Below are positions 51,253 to 59,843 of a stretch of 64,000 bases of DNA, piece after piece. The stretch lies in contig CAWKIV010000009.1 of NCBI GenBank assembly GCA_963849885.1, forward strand, positions 1 through 64,000, in the 5' to 3' direction. Origin of the DNA: CADCTP01 sp963849885. GTDB lineage: Bacteria > Actinomycetota > Actinomycetes > Mycobacteriales > CADCTP01. Every line of letters starts with the position of its first letter. Position 1 is the first letter of the stretch. The translations under genes and the position numbers were made by a program. The notes below the pieces were generated by a model. The model searched no databases. It was not told the origin of the DNA and was given only the letters and a program-made list of their open reading frames with translations.

Positions 51253-52311
51253 TCAGGTCGCCCGGAGCAGGGCCGCGTAGAGCGTCAGCCCGGGGCCGAA
51301 CGCCATCGCCACCGCGTGCCGCCCCGGCCGCACCGTGCCCGCCGCCCGTATCCGCTCCAGCACCAGCAGGACAGTCGCCGACGAGCAGTTGCCGTGGTCG
51401 GCCAGCACCCCGTACGAGTGGTCCAGCGCGCCGGACGCCAGCTCCAGCCGGCGCTCGGCCACCTCGAGGATGCGCCGCCCGCCCGGGTGCACGGCCCAGC
51501 CGTCCACGTCGGACCGGGACAGCCGGTGCCGGCCCAGCAGGTCGTCGACCACCCCGCGGACGTGCCGGGCCAGCACCGCCGGCACCCGCGGGGACAGCCC
51601 CATCCGGAAGCCGCGGTCGGTGACGTCCCAGGTCATGTGCTCGGCCGTGCTCACGTCGGTCTGCGCGACCACGTCCAGCACCTCGAAGCCGGTGCCGGAG
51701 CCGGTGTCGGAGCCCGAGCCGGTGTCGGCGCCGGACCGCGCCGGCTCCAGCACCAGCGCCGCCGCCGCGTCCGCGAACAGCGCGTGCGCGACCACCTGGT
51801 CCAGCTCCGCGGACGCCGGCTGGATGTGCAGGCTGGTCAGCTCCAGGCAGAGCAGCACCGCGGGCCGGCCCCGGGCCACGCTGAAGTCGGCCACCGCGCC
51901 CAGCCCGGGCAGCGCCGCGTAGCAGCCCATGTGCCCGACGCACAGCCGCTGCACCCGGTCGGACATGCCCAGGTCCCGGGCCAGCCGGATGTCGACGCCG
52001 GGCGTCACGTACCCGGTGCAGGAGACCACCGAGAACAGGCCCACCTCGCCGGGATCGACGCCGGCGTCCGCGAGCGCGGTGGTGACCGCGTCCTTGCCGA
52101 GCGGCAGCGCCTCGGCCAGGTAGCGCTCCATCCGCTGCCCGGTGCCCCAGCCGGACACGTCCTCGTCCACCGGGTTGGCCACCGCGTGCCGGGTGCGCAC
52201 GCCGGAGTTGACGAAGATCTGCTCGGCGATCCGGACGTCCCGGTAGTGCCCGGCGAAGAAGCCGTCCCACACGCCCTGCTGGGAGTAGGGCGCGGGCAGG
52301 GCGTGGCCCAT
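51253..52311 (-). CDS. Type III polyketide synthase
   Basis: 352 residues, chalcone-synthase-like. The catalytic Cys is in VGHMGCYAALPGLGA, the His in WAVHPGGRRILEVAE and the Asn in GVLADHGNCSSATVLLVLER, so the triad is intact. SVVSCTGYVTPGVDI fits bacterial alkylpyrone/resorcinol-type enzymes. A Gly/Ser repeat (ADTGSGSDTGSGTG) is an unusual loop. ATG 52311 is shown; GTG 52320 is another option. The preceding two genes form an apparent operon with it. Confidence 0.92.
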   Translation of the reverse strand: MGHALPAPYSQQGVWDGFFAGHYRDVRIAEQIFVNSGVRTRHAVANPVDEDVSGWGTGQRMERYLAEALPLGKDAVTTALADAGVDPGEVGLFSVVSCTGYVTPGVDIRLARDLGMSDRVQRLCVGHMGCYAALPGLGAVADFSVARGRPAVLLCLELTSLHIQPASAELDQVVAHALFADAAAALVLEPARSGADTGSGSDTGSGTGFEVLDVVAQTDVSTAEHMTWDVTDRGFRMGLSPRVPAVLARHVRGVVDDLLGRHRLSRSDVDGWAVHPGGRRILEVAERRLELASGALDHSYGVLADHGNCSSATVLLVLERIRAAGTVRPGRHAVAMAFGPGLTLYAALLRAT

Positions 52312-52325
52312 CCCGGTCACCCGCG

Positions 52326-53573
52326 CTACCACCGCGGCACCTCGGCCTCGTTCTCCGGGTCCAGGCCGAGCGTGGCGGCGCCGAGCCAGTCCGCGCACAC
52401 GTCCGAGGTGGCCGGCTGCAGCGACCCGCACCGGGCGTCCCGGTAGATCCGCTCCAGCGGCGCGCCCCGCCGGGTCGCCGAGGTGCCGGCCGCCTCCAGC
52501 ATCGACGCGCCGACCTCCATCGCGGTCTCCCCGGCCAGCAGCTTGGCCCGCCACACCCAGCGGTTGGTGTCCGGCGTGCCCGGGGCCGCGTCCACCCGGC
52601 GGGCCGCCTCCAGCACGGCCAGCCGGGCCGCCTCGACCCGGGCCTCGGCCCGGCCCACCCGGGCCCGGACCGCCGGCAGCCGCTGCAGGTTGCGGGACCG
52701 CAGGTGGTCCACCGCGGCGTCCACCGCGGACCGGGCCACGCCCACGTACACCGCCGCGTACGAGGCCACCAGCCACTGCGGCATCACCTGGGCCAGCAGC
52801 AGGGTGAGCCCCTCCAGCCCGCCGAGCAGCGCGTCCGCGCCGACCTCGACGTCCAGGTGCAGGTCGTCGCTGCCGGTGGCGCGCATGCCCATCGAGTCCC
52901 AGGTGCGCTCGACGGTCAGCCCGGCGCCGGCCGGGACCAGGAAGTGCGACACCTGCGGGGGGTCCACGCCCGCACGCTTCGCCGCGACCAGGTAGAGGTC
53001 GGCGTGCCCGGCCCCGGAGACGAAGGTCTTCGAGCCCCGGATCCGGAAGCCGGTCTCCGTCGGCTCGTACGCGGTCGTCAGCTTGGACAGCCGGCTGCCG
53101 GCGCCGCGCTCGCTCATCGCCACCGCGAAGAGCGCGCCGTCCGCGGCCCGGCGCAGCGCCGCGTCCCGCATCGCGAAGTACGACTCCGGGACGCCGAGCG
53201 CGCGGGCCACGTCGTCCGGGGTCTGCGCCAGCGCGCCGGTCACCGAGGCGTGCATGTTGAAGACCAGCGCGGTCGCGCCGGCGCCGGCCCCGAGCGCCAT
53301 CGCCACCTCGGCGTAGTCGGCGAAGCCGGCGCCCGGGCCGCCCAGCCGCGGCGGCACCATCAGCCCGAGCAGGCCGGCGGCCCGCAGGTCGGCGAAGTCC
53401 ACCGCCGGGAACGTGCCGGCCCGGTCGTGCTCGGCGGCCCGCTCGGCCAGCCGCGGCGCGAGGGCGCGGGCGGCGGCCAGCGCGGCGGCCGGGTCGGCCA
53501 GCCGCTCCGGGCCGGGCGGCGCCGGGGATGTCGGGGAGGCGGCCGGCGTGGCCGGGGACGGGGCTGGGGTCAC
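52326..53573 (-). CDS. Acyl-CoA-dehydrogenase-like flavoprotein
   Basis: 415 residues. The acyl-CoA dehydrogenase fold is visible: FADLRAAGLLGLMVPPRLGG, AVAMSERGAGSRLSKLTTAY, IRGSKTFVSGAGHADLYLVA, FLVPAGAGLTVERTWDSMGM. Members include dehydrogenases and flavin-dependent monooxygenases, and the sequence alone does not decide. GTG 53573 overlaps the methyltransferase stop (GTGA), and its stop is 14 bases from the PKS start, so the three are probably one operon. Confidence 0.88.
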   Translation of the reverse strand: MTPAPSPATPAASPTSPAPPGPERLADPAAALAAARALAPRLAERAAEHDRAGTFPAVDFADLRAAGLLGLMVPPRLGGPGAGFADYAEVAMALGAGAGATALVFNMHASVTGALAQTPDDVARALGVPESYFAMRDAALRRAADGALFAVAMSERGAGSRLSKLTTAYEPTETGFRIRGSKTFVSGAGHADLYLVAAKRAGVDPPQVSHFLVPAGAGLTVERTWDSMGMRATGSDDLHLDVEVGADALLGGLEGLTLLLAQVMPQWLVASYAAVYVGVARSAVDAAVDHLRSRNLQRLPAVRARVGRAEARVEAARLAVLEAARRVDAAPGTPDTNRWVWRAKLLAGETAMEVGASMLEAAGTSATRRGAPLERIYRDARCGSLQPATSDVCADWLGAATLGLDPENEAEVPRW

Positions 53574-54286
53574 GCGCCCTCCTTGGTGCCGTGCCCCTGG
53601 AAGAGCACGGCGGTCGACCGGGTCGGCACCATTCTGGGGTCGGGATCCCGGCGGGCCAGCCAGCGCAGCATCCCGAGCACCGGAGGCCGCATGCCGCGCA
53701 GCGCCAGCCGCACGCCGTGCCGGGCCGCCTCGGCCACCAGCTCGGCCCGGTCCACGAACAGGGCCGGGTCGTGGATGCCGGGCGGCGCCGCGCCGGGGAT
53801 GCGCTCGCCCACGGTCACGGTGACCAGCTTGGCCACCCGGGTGGCGGCGATGGTGTCCAGCACCAGCGTGCCGCCGGGCCGGAGCACCCGGCAGGCCTCG
53901 GCGACCGTGGCCCGCAGGTCCGGCACGTGCTCGAGGATCTCGCCGGCGGACACCGCGTCGGCCACCCCGTCGGCCAGCGGCAGCCGCTGCACGTCACCGC
54001 GGACCGGGCGGACGCCGTGCTCGGCGGCCAGCCGGAGCGAGGCGGTGACCAGGTCGACGCCGACGTGCCGGTAGCCCAGCCGGGCGGCGTGCGGGGCGAG
54101 CAGCCCGGCCCCGCAGCCCAGGTCGACCAGCAGGGCGCCCGGCCGGGGCGCCGGCGGCAGCAGCTCGGCCCGGGCGGCGGCGATCCAGCGCAGCATCGCG
54201 AACGCCCCGTACGGCTGCCACCACTCGCCGGTCATAGCCTCGTACTGCCGCGGGTCGTTGCGCGGCAGTGCCAGGGCGCGGGACAT
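53570..54286 (-). CDS. Class I SAM-dependent methyltransferase
   Basis: 238 residues. Motif I is LLVDLGCGAGLLAPHAARLG; EHVPDLRATVAEACRVLRPG marks the UbiG-like C-methyl/O-methyltransferase pattern. TAGGCT lies six bases before ATG 54286 with no ribosome site, suggesting a leaderless promoter for the operon methyltransferase-flavoprotein-type III PKS. It probably tailors the polyketide product. Confidence 0.9.
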   Translation of the reverse strand: MSRALALPRNDPRQYEAMTGEWWQPYGAFAMLRWIAAARAELLPPAPRPGALLVDLGCGAGLLAPHAARLGYRHVGVDLVTASLRLAAEHGVRPVRGDVQRLPLADGVADAVSAGEILEHVPDLRATVAEACRVLRPGGTLVLDTIAATRVAKLVTVTVGERIPGAAPPGIHDPALFVDRAELVAEAARHGVRLALRGMRPPVLGMLRWLARRDPDPRMVPTRSTAVLFQGHGTKEGA

Positions 54287-54345
54287 GACCGCAGCCTAGG
54301 CGTGTCGCCGCGGCGCCGCCGGTCCCGGGCCGCGGCGCGCCCGGC

Positions 54346-54828
54346 TCAGGTGCGGCCCTCCTGCTCCTGCGCCTTGCGCAGGGTCGAGGAGTGCGGCAGC
54401 CAGTCGGCCAGCCGGACCGGGAAGCCGTCCTCGGTCAGCGTCGCCACCACCGCCGGGTCGTCGTCCACCACCACCGCGATCTCCCGGTCCCGGCGCAGCC
54501 GGCGCAGCTGGTCCCGCTTGGCCTCCCGGGCCGGCCGGAAGTCCCGGTCCCGGCGCATCAGCAGGGTCCCGTCGGGCAGGCCCTGCTCGGCCAGCCACCG
54601 CTCGGTCAGCGCCCGGTTGCGCTCCGGCCGGCCGGTGAGCCAGATCACGTCGTGGTCGGCGGCCAGCTCGAGCACCAGCGCCACCCCGGTCGCCAGCGGC
54701 GGGTCGTCGGCGGAGGAGGCGAAGAACTCGTCCCACCGCTTGGGGCGGCGCTCGATGAGGGGCAGCCGGTGCCGGACGTCGGCCACCACCCCGTCGATGT
54801 CGATCACGGCCAGCGGCCTGCGCTCCAT
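54346..54828 (-). CDS. HAD-family acid phosphatase (polynucleotide-kinase-phosphatase like)
   Basis: 160 residues. HAD motif I AVIDIDGVVADVRHRLP, motif II VIWLTGRPERNRALTERWL and motif IV VVVDDDPAVVATL. Similar domains are found in 3'-phosphatases of polynucleotide kinase. ATG 54828 has CAGACT six bases upstream and no Shine-Dalgarno sequence. The frame extends further upstream but without family similarity. The 181 bases before it hold no gene. Confidence 0.85.
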   Translation of the reverse strand: MERRPLAVIDIDGVVADVRHRLPLIERRPKRWDEFFASSADDPPLATGVALVLELAADHDVIWLTGRPERNRALTERWLAEQGLPDGTLLMRRDRDFRPAREAKRDQLRRLRRDREIAVVVDDDPAVVATLTEDGFPVRLADWLPHSSTLRKAQEQEGRT

Positions 54829-55009
54829 CCCGGCAGTCTGCCGCACGCGTTTGACCTGGCCAGGAGCGGGGATCCGGGAGGCGCCGCCACCGCCGTCGGA
54901 CCTCATGGGGAAATCTGTGCCCGTAGTCAGCCCGGTGCCCGCGCCCCGCGGGCCGCTGAGCGCCGCCCTGCTGACCGCGCTGGCCCGCGCGCCGCACCGC
55001 TGCCGGCGA

Positions 55010-55915
55010 CTACCCGCGGACGGGCGCCTCACGCCGCGGGGTCCGGTCCGCGCCGGCCGGCGCCCGGCGGACCCGCCAGGCCACGAACAGCCCGGCCGGG
55101 ATGAAGGCGAGCAGCCCGTACACCGCGGCCGGCAGCGCCATCTCCGCGCTGTCCAGCAGCGCCGGGCTGAGCGCGATCGCGATGGCGATGGCGCCGTTGT
55201 GCAGCCCGATCTCCAGCGCGGACGCGATCGCCTGCCGCTCGCCGACCCGGGCCAGCTTCGGCACCCAGTAGCCGACGGCCAGGCTGATCAGGCAGAAGAG
55301 CAGCGCCAGCGGCGCGATCGAGGTCAGCCCCTCGCGCAGCTCGGACCCGTTCTGCACCGCGGCGCCGACGATGATCAGCACCAGCACGGCCAGCGAGGCG
55401 ACCTTGACCTTGCGCTCGGCCCGGGCGGCCCGGTCCGGGGCGTACCGGCGGACGAGCATGCCGATCGCGACCGGCACCAGCACGATCGCGAAGACCTGGG
55501 CCACCTTGTCCGCCTGCAGCCCGAGCTCCGAGGACGAGCCGAGGAAGTGGTCGACGGACAGGTTGACCACCAGCGGCAGGGTGACCACCGAGATCACCGA
55601 GTTGACCGCGGCCAGCGTGATGTTCAGCGCCACGTCGCCGCCGGCCAGGTGGCTGAACAGGTTGGACAGCGGGCCGCCGGGGGAGGCGGCCAGCAGCATC
55701 ATGCCCACGGCCAGCTCGGGCTGCAGGTCGGCGGCGAGCACCAGGCCGAGGCAGACCAGCGGCAGCAGCACCAGCTGGCAGCCGAGCGCGACGAAGACCG
55801 CCCGCGGGTAGCGGGCCACGTGGGCGAAGTCGGCGACGGTGAGCGTCAGCCCGAGGCCGAGCATGACGATCCCCACCGCCACCGGCAGGGCCAGCGTCAC
55901 CAAGCCGTCGCCCAT
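55010..55915 (-). CDS. Bile acid:sodium symporter (BASS) family transporter
   Basis: 301 residues with about nine hydrophobic helices. MLLAASPGGPLSNLFSHLAGGD is the BASS sodium-site motif and EIGLHNGAIAIAIAL matches the second crossover. It may move organic anions with sodium; substrate unknown. ATG 55915 has GGGAGGGG just upstream. Confidence 0.9.
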   Translation of the reverse strand: MGDGLVTLALPVAVGIVMLGLGLTLTVADFAHVARYPRAVFVALGCQLVLLPLVCLGLVLAADLQPELAVGMMLLAASPGGPLSNLFSHLAGGDVALNITLAAVNSVISVVTLPLVVNLSVDHFLGSSSELGLQADKVAQVFAIVLVPVAIGMLVRRYAPDRAARAERKVKVASLAVLVLIIVGAAVQNGSELREGLTSIAPLALLFCLISLAVGYWVPKLARVGERQAIASALEIGLHNGAIAIAIALSPALLDSAEMALPAAVYGLLAFIPAGLFVAWRVRRAPAGADRTPRREAPVRG

Positions 55916-55995
55916 GGCTGCCCCTCCCGCCGGACCGGTCGACCGGAACGCTAGAACGGGGCCGCCGGGCGGTCAGCCGGCAACAAGTTGTCAGC

Positions 55996-56262
55996 TCAGA
56001 CCAGCACCTCGTCGACGAAGCACCAGCGCCAGTCCTCGCCCGGCTCGAACGAGCGGACCACCGGGTGGCTGTCCGCGCCGGCGTGCCGGCTGGCGTGCCG
56101 CTTCGGCGAGGAGTCGCAGCAGCCGACCTTGCCGCAGGTCAGGCAGAGCCGCAGGTGCACCCAGCGGGAGCCCTCGGCCAGGCAGTCCTCGCAGCCGTCG
56201 GTGGTGCTCGGCTCCGGCGCCGGCCCGAGCTCGGCGACGTGCGGACAGGCGGGTGCGGTCAC
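55996..56262 (-). CDS. UBP-type zinc-finger protein
   Basis: 88 residues. Cys/His pattern: CPHVAEL, CEDCLAEG, LRLCLTCGKVGCCDSSPKRH, HAGADSHPVVRSFEPGEDW. This ZnF-UBP fold binds free C-terminal Gly-Gly tails in eukaryotes; in actinobacteria its role is unknown. GTG 56262 with AGGAGG upstream. It is divergent from the antiporter gene. Confidence 0.9.
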   Translation of the reverse strand: MTAPACPHVAELGPAPEPSTTDGCEDCLAEGSRWVHLRLCLTCGKVGCCDSSPKRHASRHAGADSHPVVRSFEPGEDWRWCFVDEVLV

Positions 56263-56403
56263 GGGGCCTCCTAGGCGACACGGTGCTGGACGCGAACCTA
56301 CGCCGGGATGCTCGCTCGCGCGGCCGGCGCGGATGCGGGAACCTTCGCACCGGCCGCGGTGTTCCGCGGGCACCCCCGTCCCTGGTGCCGGAAGGATCCG
56401 CAC

Positions 56404-57972
56404 GTGCTCTTCGAGACGCTGCTGCTGCTGGCCGGCGCGGCCGCCGTGGCCGGGCTGGCCCGGCGGCTCCACTTGTCGGCGCCGTTGCTGCTGGTGGTGG
56501 CAGGGCTCGTCGCCTCGTACCTCCCGGGCGTGGAGGAGTACGAGCTGGAGCCGGAGGTCGTGCTCTACTTCATCCTGCCGCCGCTGCTGTTCGCCGCGGC
56601 CTGGCAGAGCTCGGTGATCAACTTCCGGCAGAACGCGCGGGCCATCGGCCTGCTGTCGGTCGGGCTGGTGCTCTTCACCACGCTGGTCGTCGGTCTCGCC
56701 GTGCACGCCGTGGTGCCGGACCTGCCGCTGGCGGCGGCGTTCGCGCTCGGCGCGATCGTGTCGCCGCCGGACGCGGTCGCGGCCACCGCGGTCGGCCGGA
56801 CCGTCGGGCTGCCGCGCCGGCTGATGACGATCCTGGCCGGCGAGAGCCTGATCAACGACGCGACCGCGCTGACCGCCCTGCGGGTCTCGGTGGTGGCGGC
56901 GACGGTGGGCGGCTTCTCGATCTGGAAGGGGTTCGAGGAGTTCCTGCTGGCCGGCGTCGGCGGCGCCGCGATCGGGCTGGCCCTCGGCGTGCTGGCCGAG
57001 TGGCTGCTCCGGATCCTGCACGACTCGGTCCTGGAGAACACGCTGGTCCTGCTGGTGCCGTTCGTCGGGTATGCGGCGGCCGAGGAGGCGCATACGTCCG
57101 GCGTGCTCGGCGTGGTGGTGGCCGGGCTCTACCTCGGCCACCGGTCGCCGCGGCGGCAGACCGCGGCCACCCGGCTGCAGGGCACCGCGATCTGGCGGAT
57201 GATCGAGTTCCTGCTCGAGTCGGCGGTCTTCGCGCTGATCGGCCTGCAGCTGCCGACCGTGCTGGAGAACCTGTCCGACCGGCCGACCGACGAGCTGGTC
57301 ACCGCCGCCGTGGTCACCCTGGGCGTGGTGATCCTGGCCCGGATCGTGTGGGTCTACCCGGCGACCTACCTGCCCCGGCTGATCCCGAGCATCAGGGCCC
57401 GCGACCCCAACCCGTCCTGGCGCTACCCGACCGTCCTCGGCTGGGCCGGCATGCGCGGGGTGGTCTCGCTGGCGGCGGCCTTCGCGCTGCCGCAGGACTT
57501 CCCGGGCCGCGACCTCATCCTCTTCCTCACCTTCGTGGTGGTGATCGGCACCCTGCTGATACAGGGGCTGACGCTGCCGGCGCTGATCCGCTGGCTCGGC
57601 GTGGTCGGCCGGGACTCCCAGCAGGACCTGGTCCGGGAGGCCGGCGCCCAGCACGCCGCCGCGAACGCCGCCCTGGAGCGGCTGGACCGGGAGGTGGCGG
57701 CCAGCGGCGACGTGCCGGCGGACGTGGTCGCGCGGCTGCGGGAGAAGGCGGAGCTGCGCCAGTTCGGCGCGTGGGAGCGGCTCGGCGGCCGGGACAACGG
57801 CGCCGCCCAGGAGCCGCCGACGGTGTCCTTCCGCCGGCTGCGCCGGGCCATGATCGAGGCCGAGCGGGAGGTCTTCATCGACATGCGCGACCGCGGGCAG
57901 ATCGACGAGGAGGTGCTCACCCGCGTCCAGCGCGAGCTCGACCTGGAGGAGGCCATCCTCGAACGCGACTGA
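56404..57972 (+). CDS. Na+/H+ antiporter, CPA1 (NhaP/NHE) family
   Basis: 522 residues. About twelve membrane helices end near residue 400; LGAIVSPPDAVAATAVGR and GESLINDATALTALRV contain the conserved acidic residues, and WAGMRGVVSLAAAFAL the arginine motif. The C-terminal 120 residues are helical and cytoplasmic. GTG 56404 has GGAAGGA six bases before it. Confidence 0.94.
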   Translation: MLFETLLLLAGAAAVAGLARRLHLSAPLLLVVAGLVASYLPGVEEYELEPEVVLYFILPPLLFAAAWQSSVINFRQNARAIGLLSVGLVLFTTLVVGLAVHAVVPDLPLAAAFALGAIVSPPDAVAATAVGRTVGLPRRLMTILAGESLINDATALTALRVSVVAATVGGFSIWKGFEEFLLAGVGGAAIGLALGVLAEWLLRILHDSVLENTLVLLVPFVGYAAAEEAHTSGVLGVVVAGLYLGHRSPRRQTAATRLQGTAIWRMIEFLLESAVFALIGLQLPTVLENLSDRPTDELVTAAVVTLGVVILARIVWVYPATYLPRLIPSIRARDPNPSWRYPTVLGWAGMRGVVSLAAAFALPQDFPGRDLILFLTFVVVIGTLLIQGLTLPALIRWLGVVGRDSQQDLVREAGAQHAAANAALERLDREVAASGDVPADVVARLREKAELRQFGAWERLGGRDNGAAQEPPTVSFRRLRRAMIEAEREVFIDMRDRGQIDEEVLTRVQRELDLEEAILERD

Positions 57973-58145
57973 CCCGCCGCACCGGCGGCAGCAGCTTCCT
58001 CGCGACCGGCACCATGTGCTGCTTCGCCCGCGCTGGCGGTGGTGACCGGCGGACGGGGGTTTCGCCGGGGGCGGAACGGGAGTGGGAAGACGGCGGGGGC
58101 TGCCGGTGCTTGACTTGAGCACCATGACCGGCCCCGCTCCCGCCC
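57973..58145. other. Spacer before the response-regulator flavoprotein gene
   Basis: 173 bases, no gene. TTGACT at 58110 lies close to ATG 58124. That ATG opens MTGPAPARETDRAP and would join the downstream gene if one C of CCCCCC (58161-58166) were removed. Confidence 0.45.
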
Positions 58146-59843
58146 GTGAGACCGACCGCGCCCCCCGCTCCCGTTGAGGGCCGCGTCGCGCGTCCGGCGA
58201 TCCTGACCATCGACGACGACCCCAGCGTGTCCCGGGCCGTCGCCCGGGACCTGCGCCGCAAGTACGGCGAGCGCTACCGGATCGTCCGGGCCGAGTCGGG
58301 CCCGCAGGCGCTGGACGCGCTGAAGGAGATCAAGCTCCGCGGCGAGGAGGTCGCGGTGCTGCTCGCGGACTACCGGATGCCGGAGATGAGCGGCATCGAG
58401 TTCCTCGAGCAGGCGATGGACCTCTTCCCGCTGGCCCGCCGGGTGCTGCTGACCGCGTACGCGGACACCGACGCGGCCATCCAGGCGATCAACGTGGTCG
58501 ACCTCGACCACTACCTGCTCAAGCCGTGGGACCCGCCGGAGGAGAAGCTCTACCCGGTGGTGGACGAGCTGCTGGCCGCGTGGACGGCCGTCGACCACCG
58601 GCCGGCCCGGGAGATCCGGGTGGTCGGGCACCGCTGGTCGGCCCGGTCGTACGAGGTGCGCGACTTCCTGGCCCGCAACTCGGTGCCGTACCGGTGGTTC
58701 CTGGCCGACGAGCCGGAGGGCGAGCGGCTGCTGGCCGCGGCCGGCCAGGACGGCGCCAAGCTGCCGGTGGTGGTCACCGAGGACGGCGAGCCGATGGTCG
58801 AGCCGACCGACGCCGAGCTGGCCGCCCGGGTCGGGCTGCCCACCACCCCGTCGACCGACTTCTACGACCTGGTCGTGGTCGGCGGCGGGCCGGCCGGTCT
58901 CGGCGCCGCCGTCTACGGCGGCTCGGAGGGCCTGCGCACCGTGCTGGTGGAGCGGCGGGCCACCGGCGGGCAGGCCGGCCAGAGCAGCCGCATCGAAAAC
59001 TACCTGGGCTTCCCGGACGGGGTGTCCGGCGAGCAGCTGGCCGAGCGGGCCCGCCGGCAGGCGCTGAAGTTCGAGGTCGAGATGCTCACCGCCCGCAAGG
59101 TGACCGCGCTGGAGCAGCGCGGCTCGGCCCGGGTGGTGCGCTTCGAGGACGGCTCCGAGCTGTCCGCGCACACGGTCATCCTGGCCACCGGCGTGTCGTA
59201 CCGGAAGCTGGAGGCCCCCGGCCTGGCCGAGCTCGCCGGCCGCGGCGTCTACTACGGCGCCGCCACCACCGAGGGGCCCAACTGCCGCAGCCAGGACGTG
59301 TACGTCGTCGGCGGGGCCAACTCGGCCGGCCAGGCCGCGATGTACTTCTCCCGGTACGCCCGGAAGGTCGTGCTGGTGGTCCGCGGCCGCTCGCTGGACG
59401 CGTCGATGTCGCGCTACCTCATCGACCAGGTCGAGAAGGTCGAGAACATCGAGGTCCGCTGCTGCACCGAGATCGTCGAGGGCGCCGGCGACGGTCACCT
59501 GGAGACGATGACGCTCCGGGACAACACCACCGGGGAGACCGAGACGGTCAAGTCGTCCTGGCTGTTCTGCTTCATCGGCGCCGCCCCGCTGACCGAGTGG
59601 CTGGACGGCACGCTGGCCCGCGACCAGCACGGCTTCGTGCTGGCCGGGCCGGACCTGCTCGTCGACGGCCGCCGGCCGGCCGGCTGGAGCCTGGAGCGCG
59701 ACCCGTACCACCTGGAGACCAGCGTCCCCGGCGTCTTCGTGGCCGGCGACGTCCGCGCCGACTCGGTCAAGCGGGTCGCCTCCGCGGTCGGCGAGGGCGC
59801 GATGGCCGTGACGCTGGTGCACCGATACCTGGAGAAGCGATGA
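58146..59843 (+). CDS. Response regulator fused to glutaredoxin-like and thioredoxin-reductase-like domains
   Basis: 565 residues. Residues about 18-140 form a receiver domain (LTIDDDPSVSRAVARDLRRK, phospho-Asp in LLADYRMPEMSG near 75, Lys in YLLKPWD). About 155-235 resembles glutaredoxin (VVGHRWSARSYEVRDFLARN, LPVVVTEDGEP) but has no cysteine in HRWSARS. About 243-560 is a thioredoxin-reductase-like FAD/NAD(P) module (VVGGGPAGLGAAVYGGSEGL, TGGQAGQSSRIENYLGFPD, VVGGANSAGQAAMYFSR) whose CxxC position reads EGPNC. It overlaps the kinase gene by ATGA. ATG 58124 would be the start if one C is extra at 58161-58166. Confidence 0.9.
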   Translation: MRPTAPPAPVEGRVARPAILTIDDDPSVSRAVARDLRRKYGERYRIVRAESGPQALDALKEIKLRGEEVAVLLADYRMPEMSGIEFLEQAMDLFPLARRVLLTAYADTDAAIQAINVVDLDHYLLKPWDPPEEKLYPVVDELLAAWTAVDHRPAREIRVVGHRWSARSYEVRDFLARNSVPYRWFLADEPEGERLLAAAGQDGAKLPVVVTEDGEPMVEPTDAELAARVGLPTTPSTDFYDLVVVGGGPAGLGAAVYGGSEGLRTVLVERRATGGQAGQSSRIENYLGFPDGVSGEQLAERARRQALKFEVEMLTARKVTALEQRGSARVVRFEDGSELSAHTVILATGVSYRKLEAPGLAELAGRGVYYGAATTEGPNCRSQDVYVVGGANSAGQAAMYFSRYARKVVLVVRGRSLDASMSRYLIDQVEKVENIEVRCCTEIVEGAGDGHLETMTLRDNTTGETETVKSSWLFCFIGAAPLTEWLDGTLARDQHGFVLAGPDLLVDGRRPAGWSLERDPYHLETSVPGVFVAGDVRADSVKRVASAVGEGAMAVTLVHRYLEKR

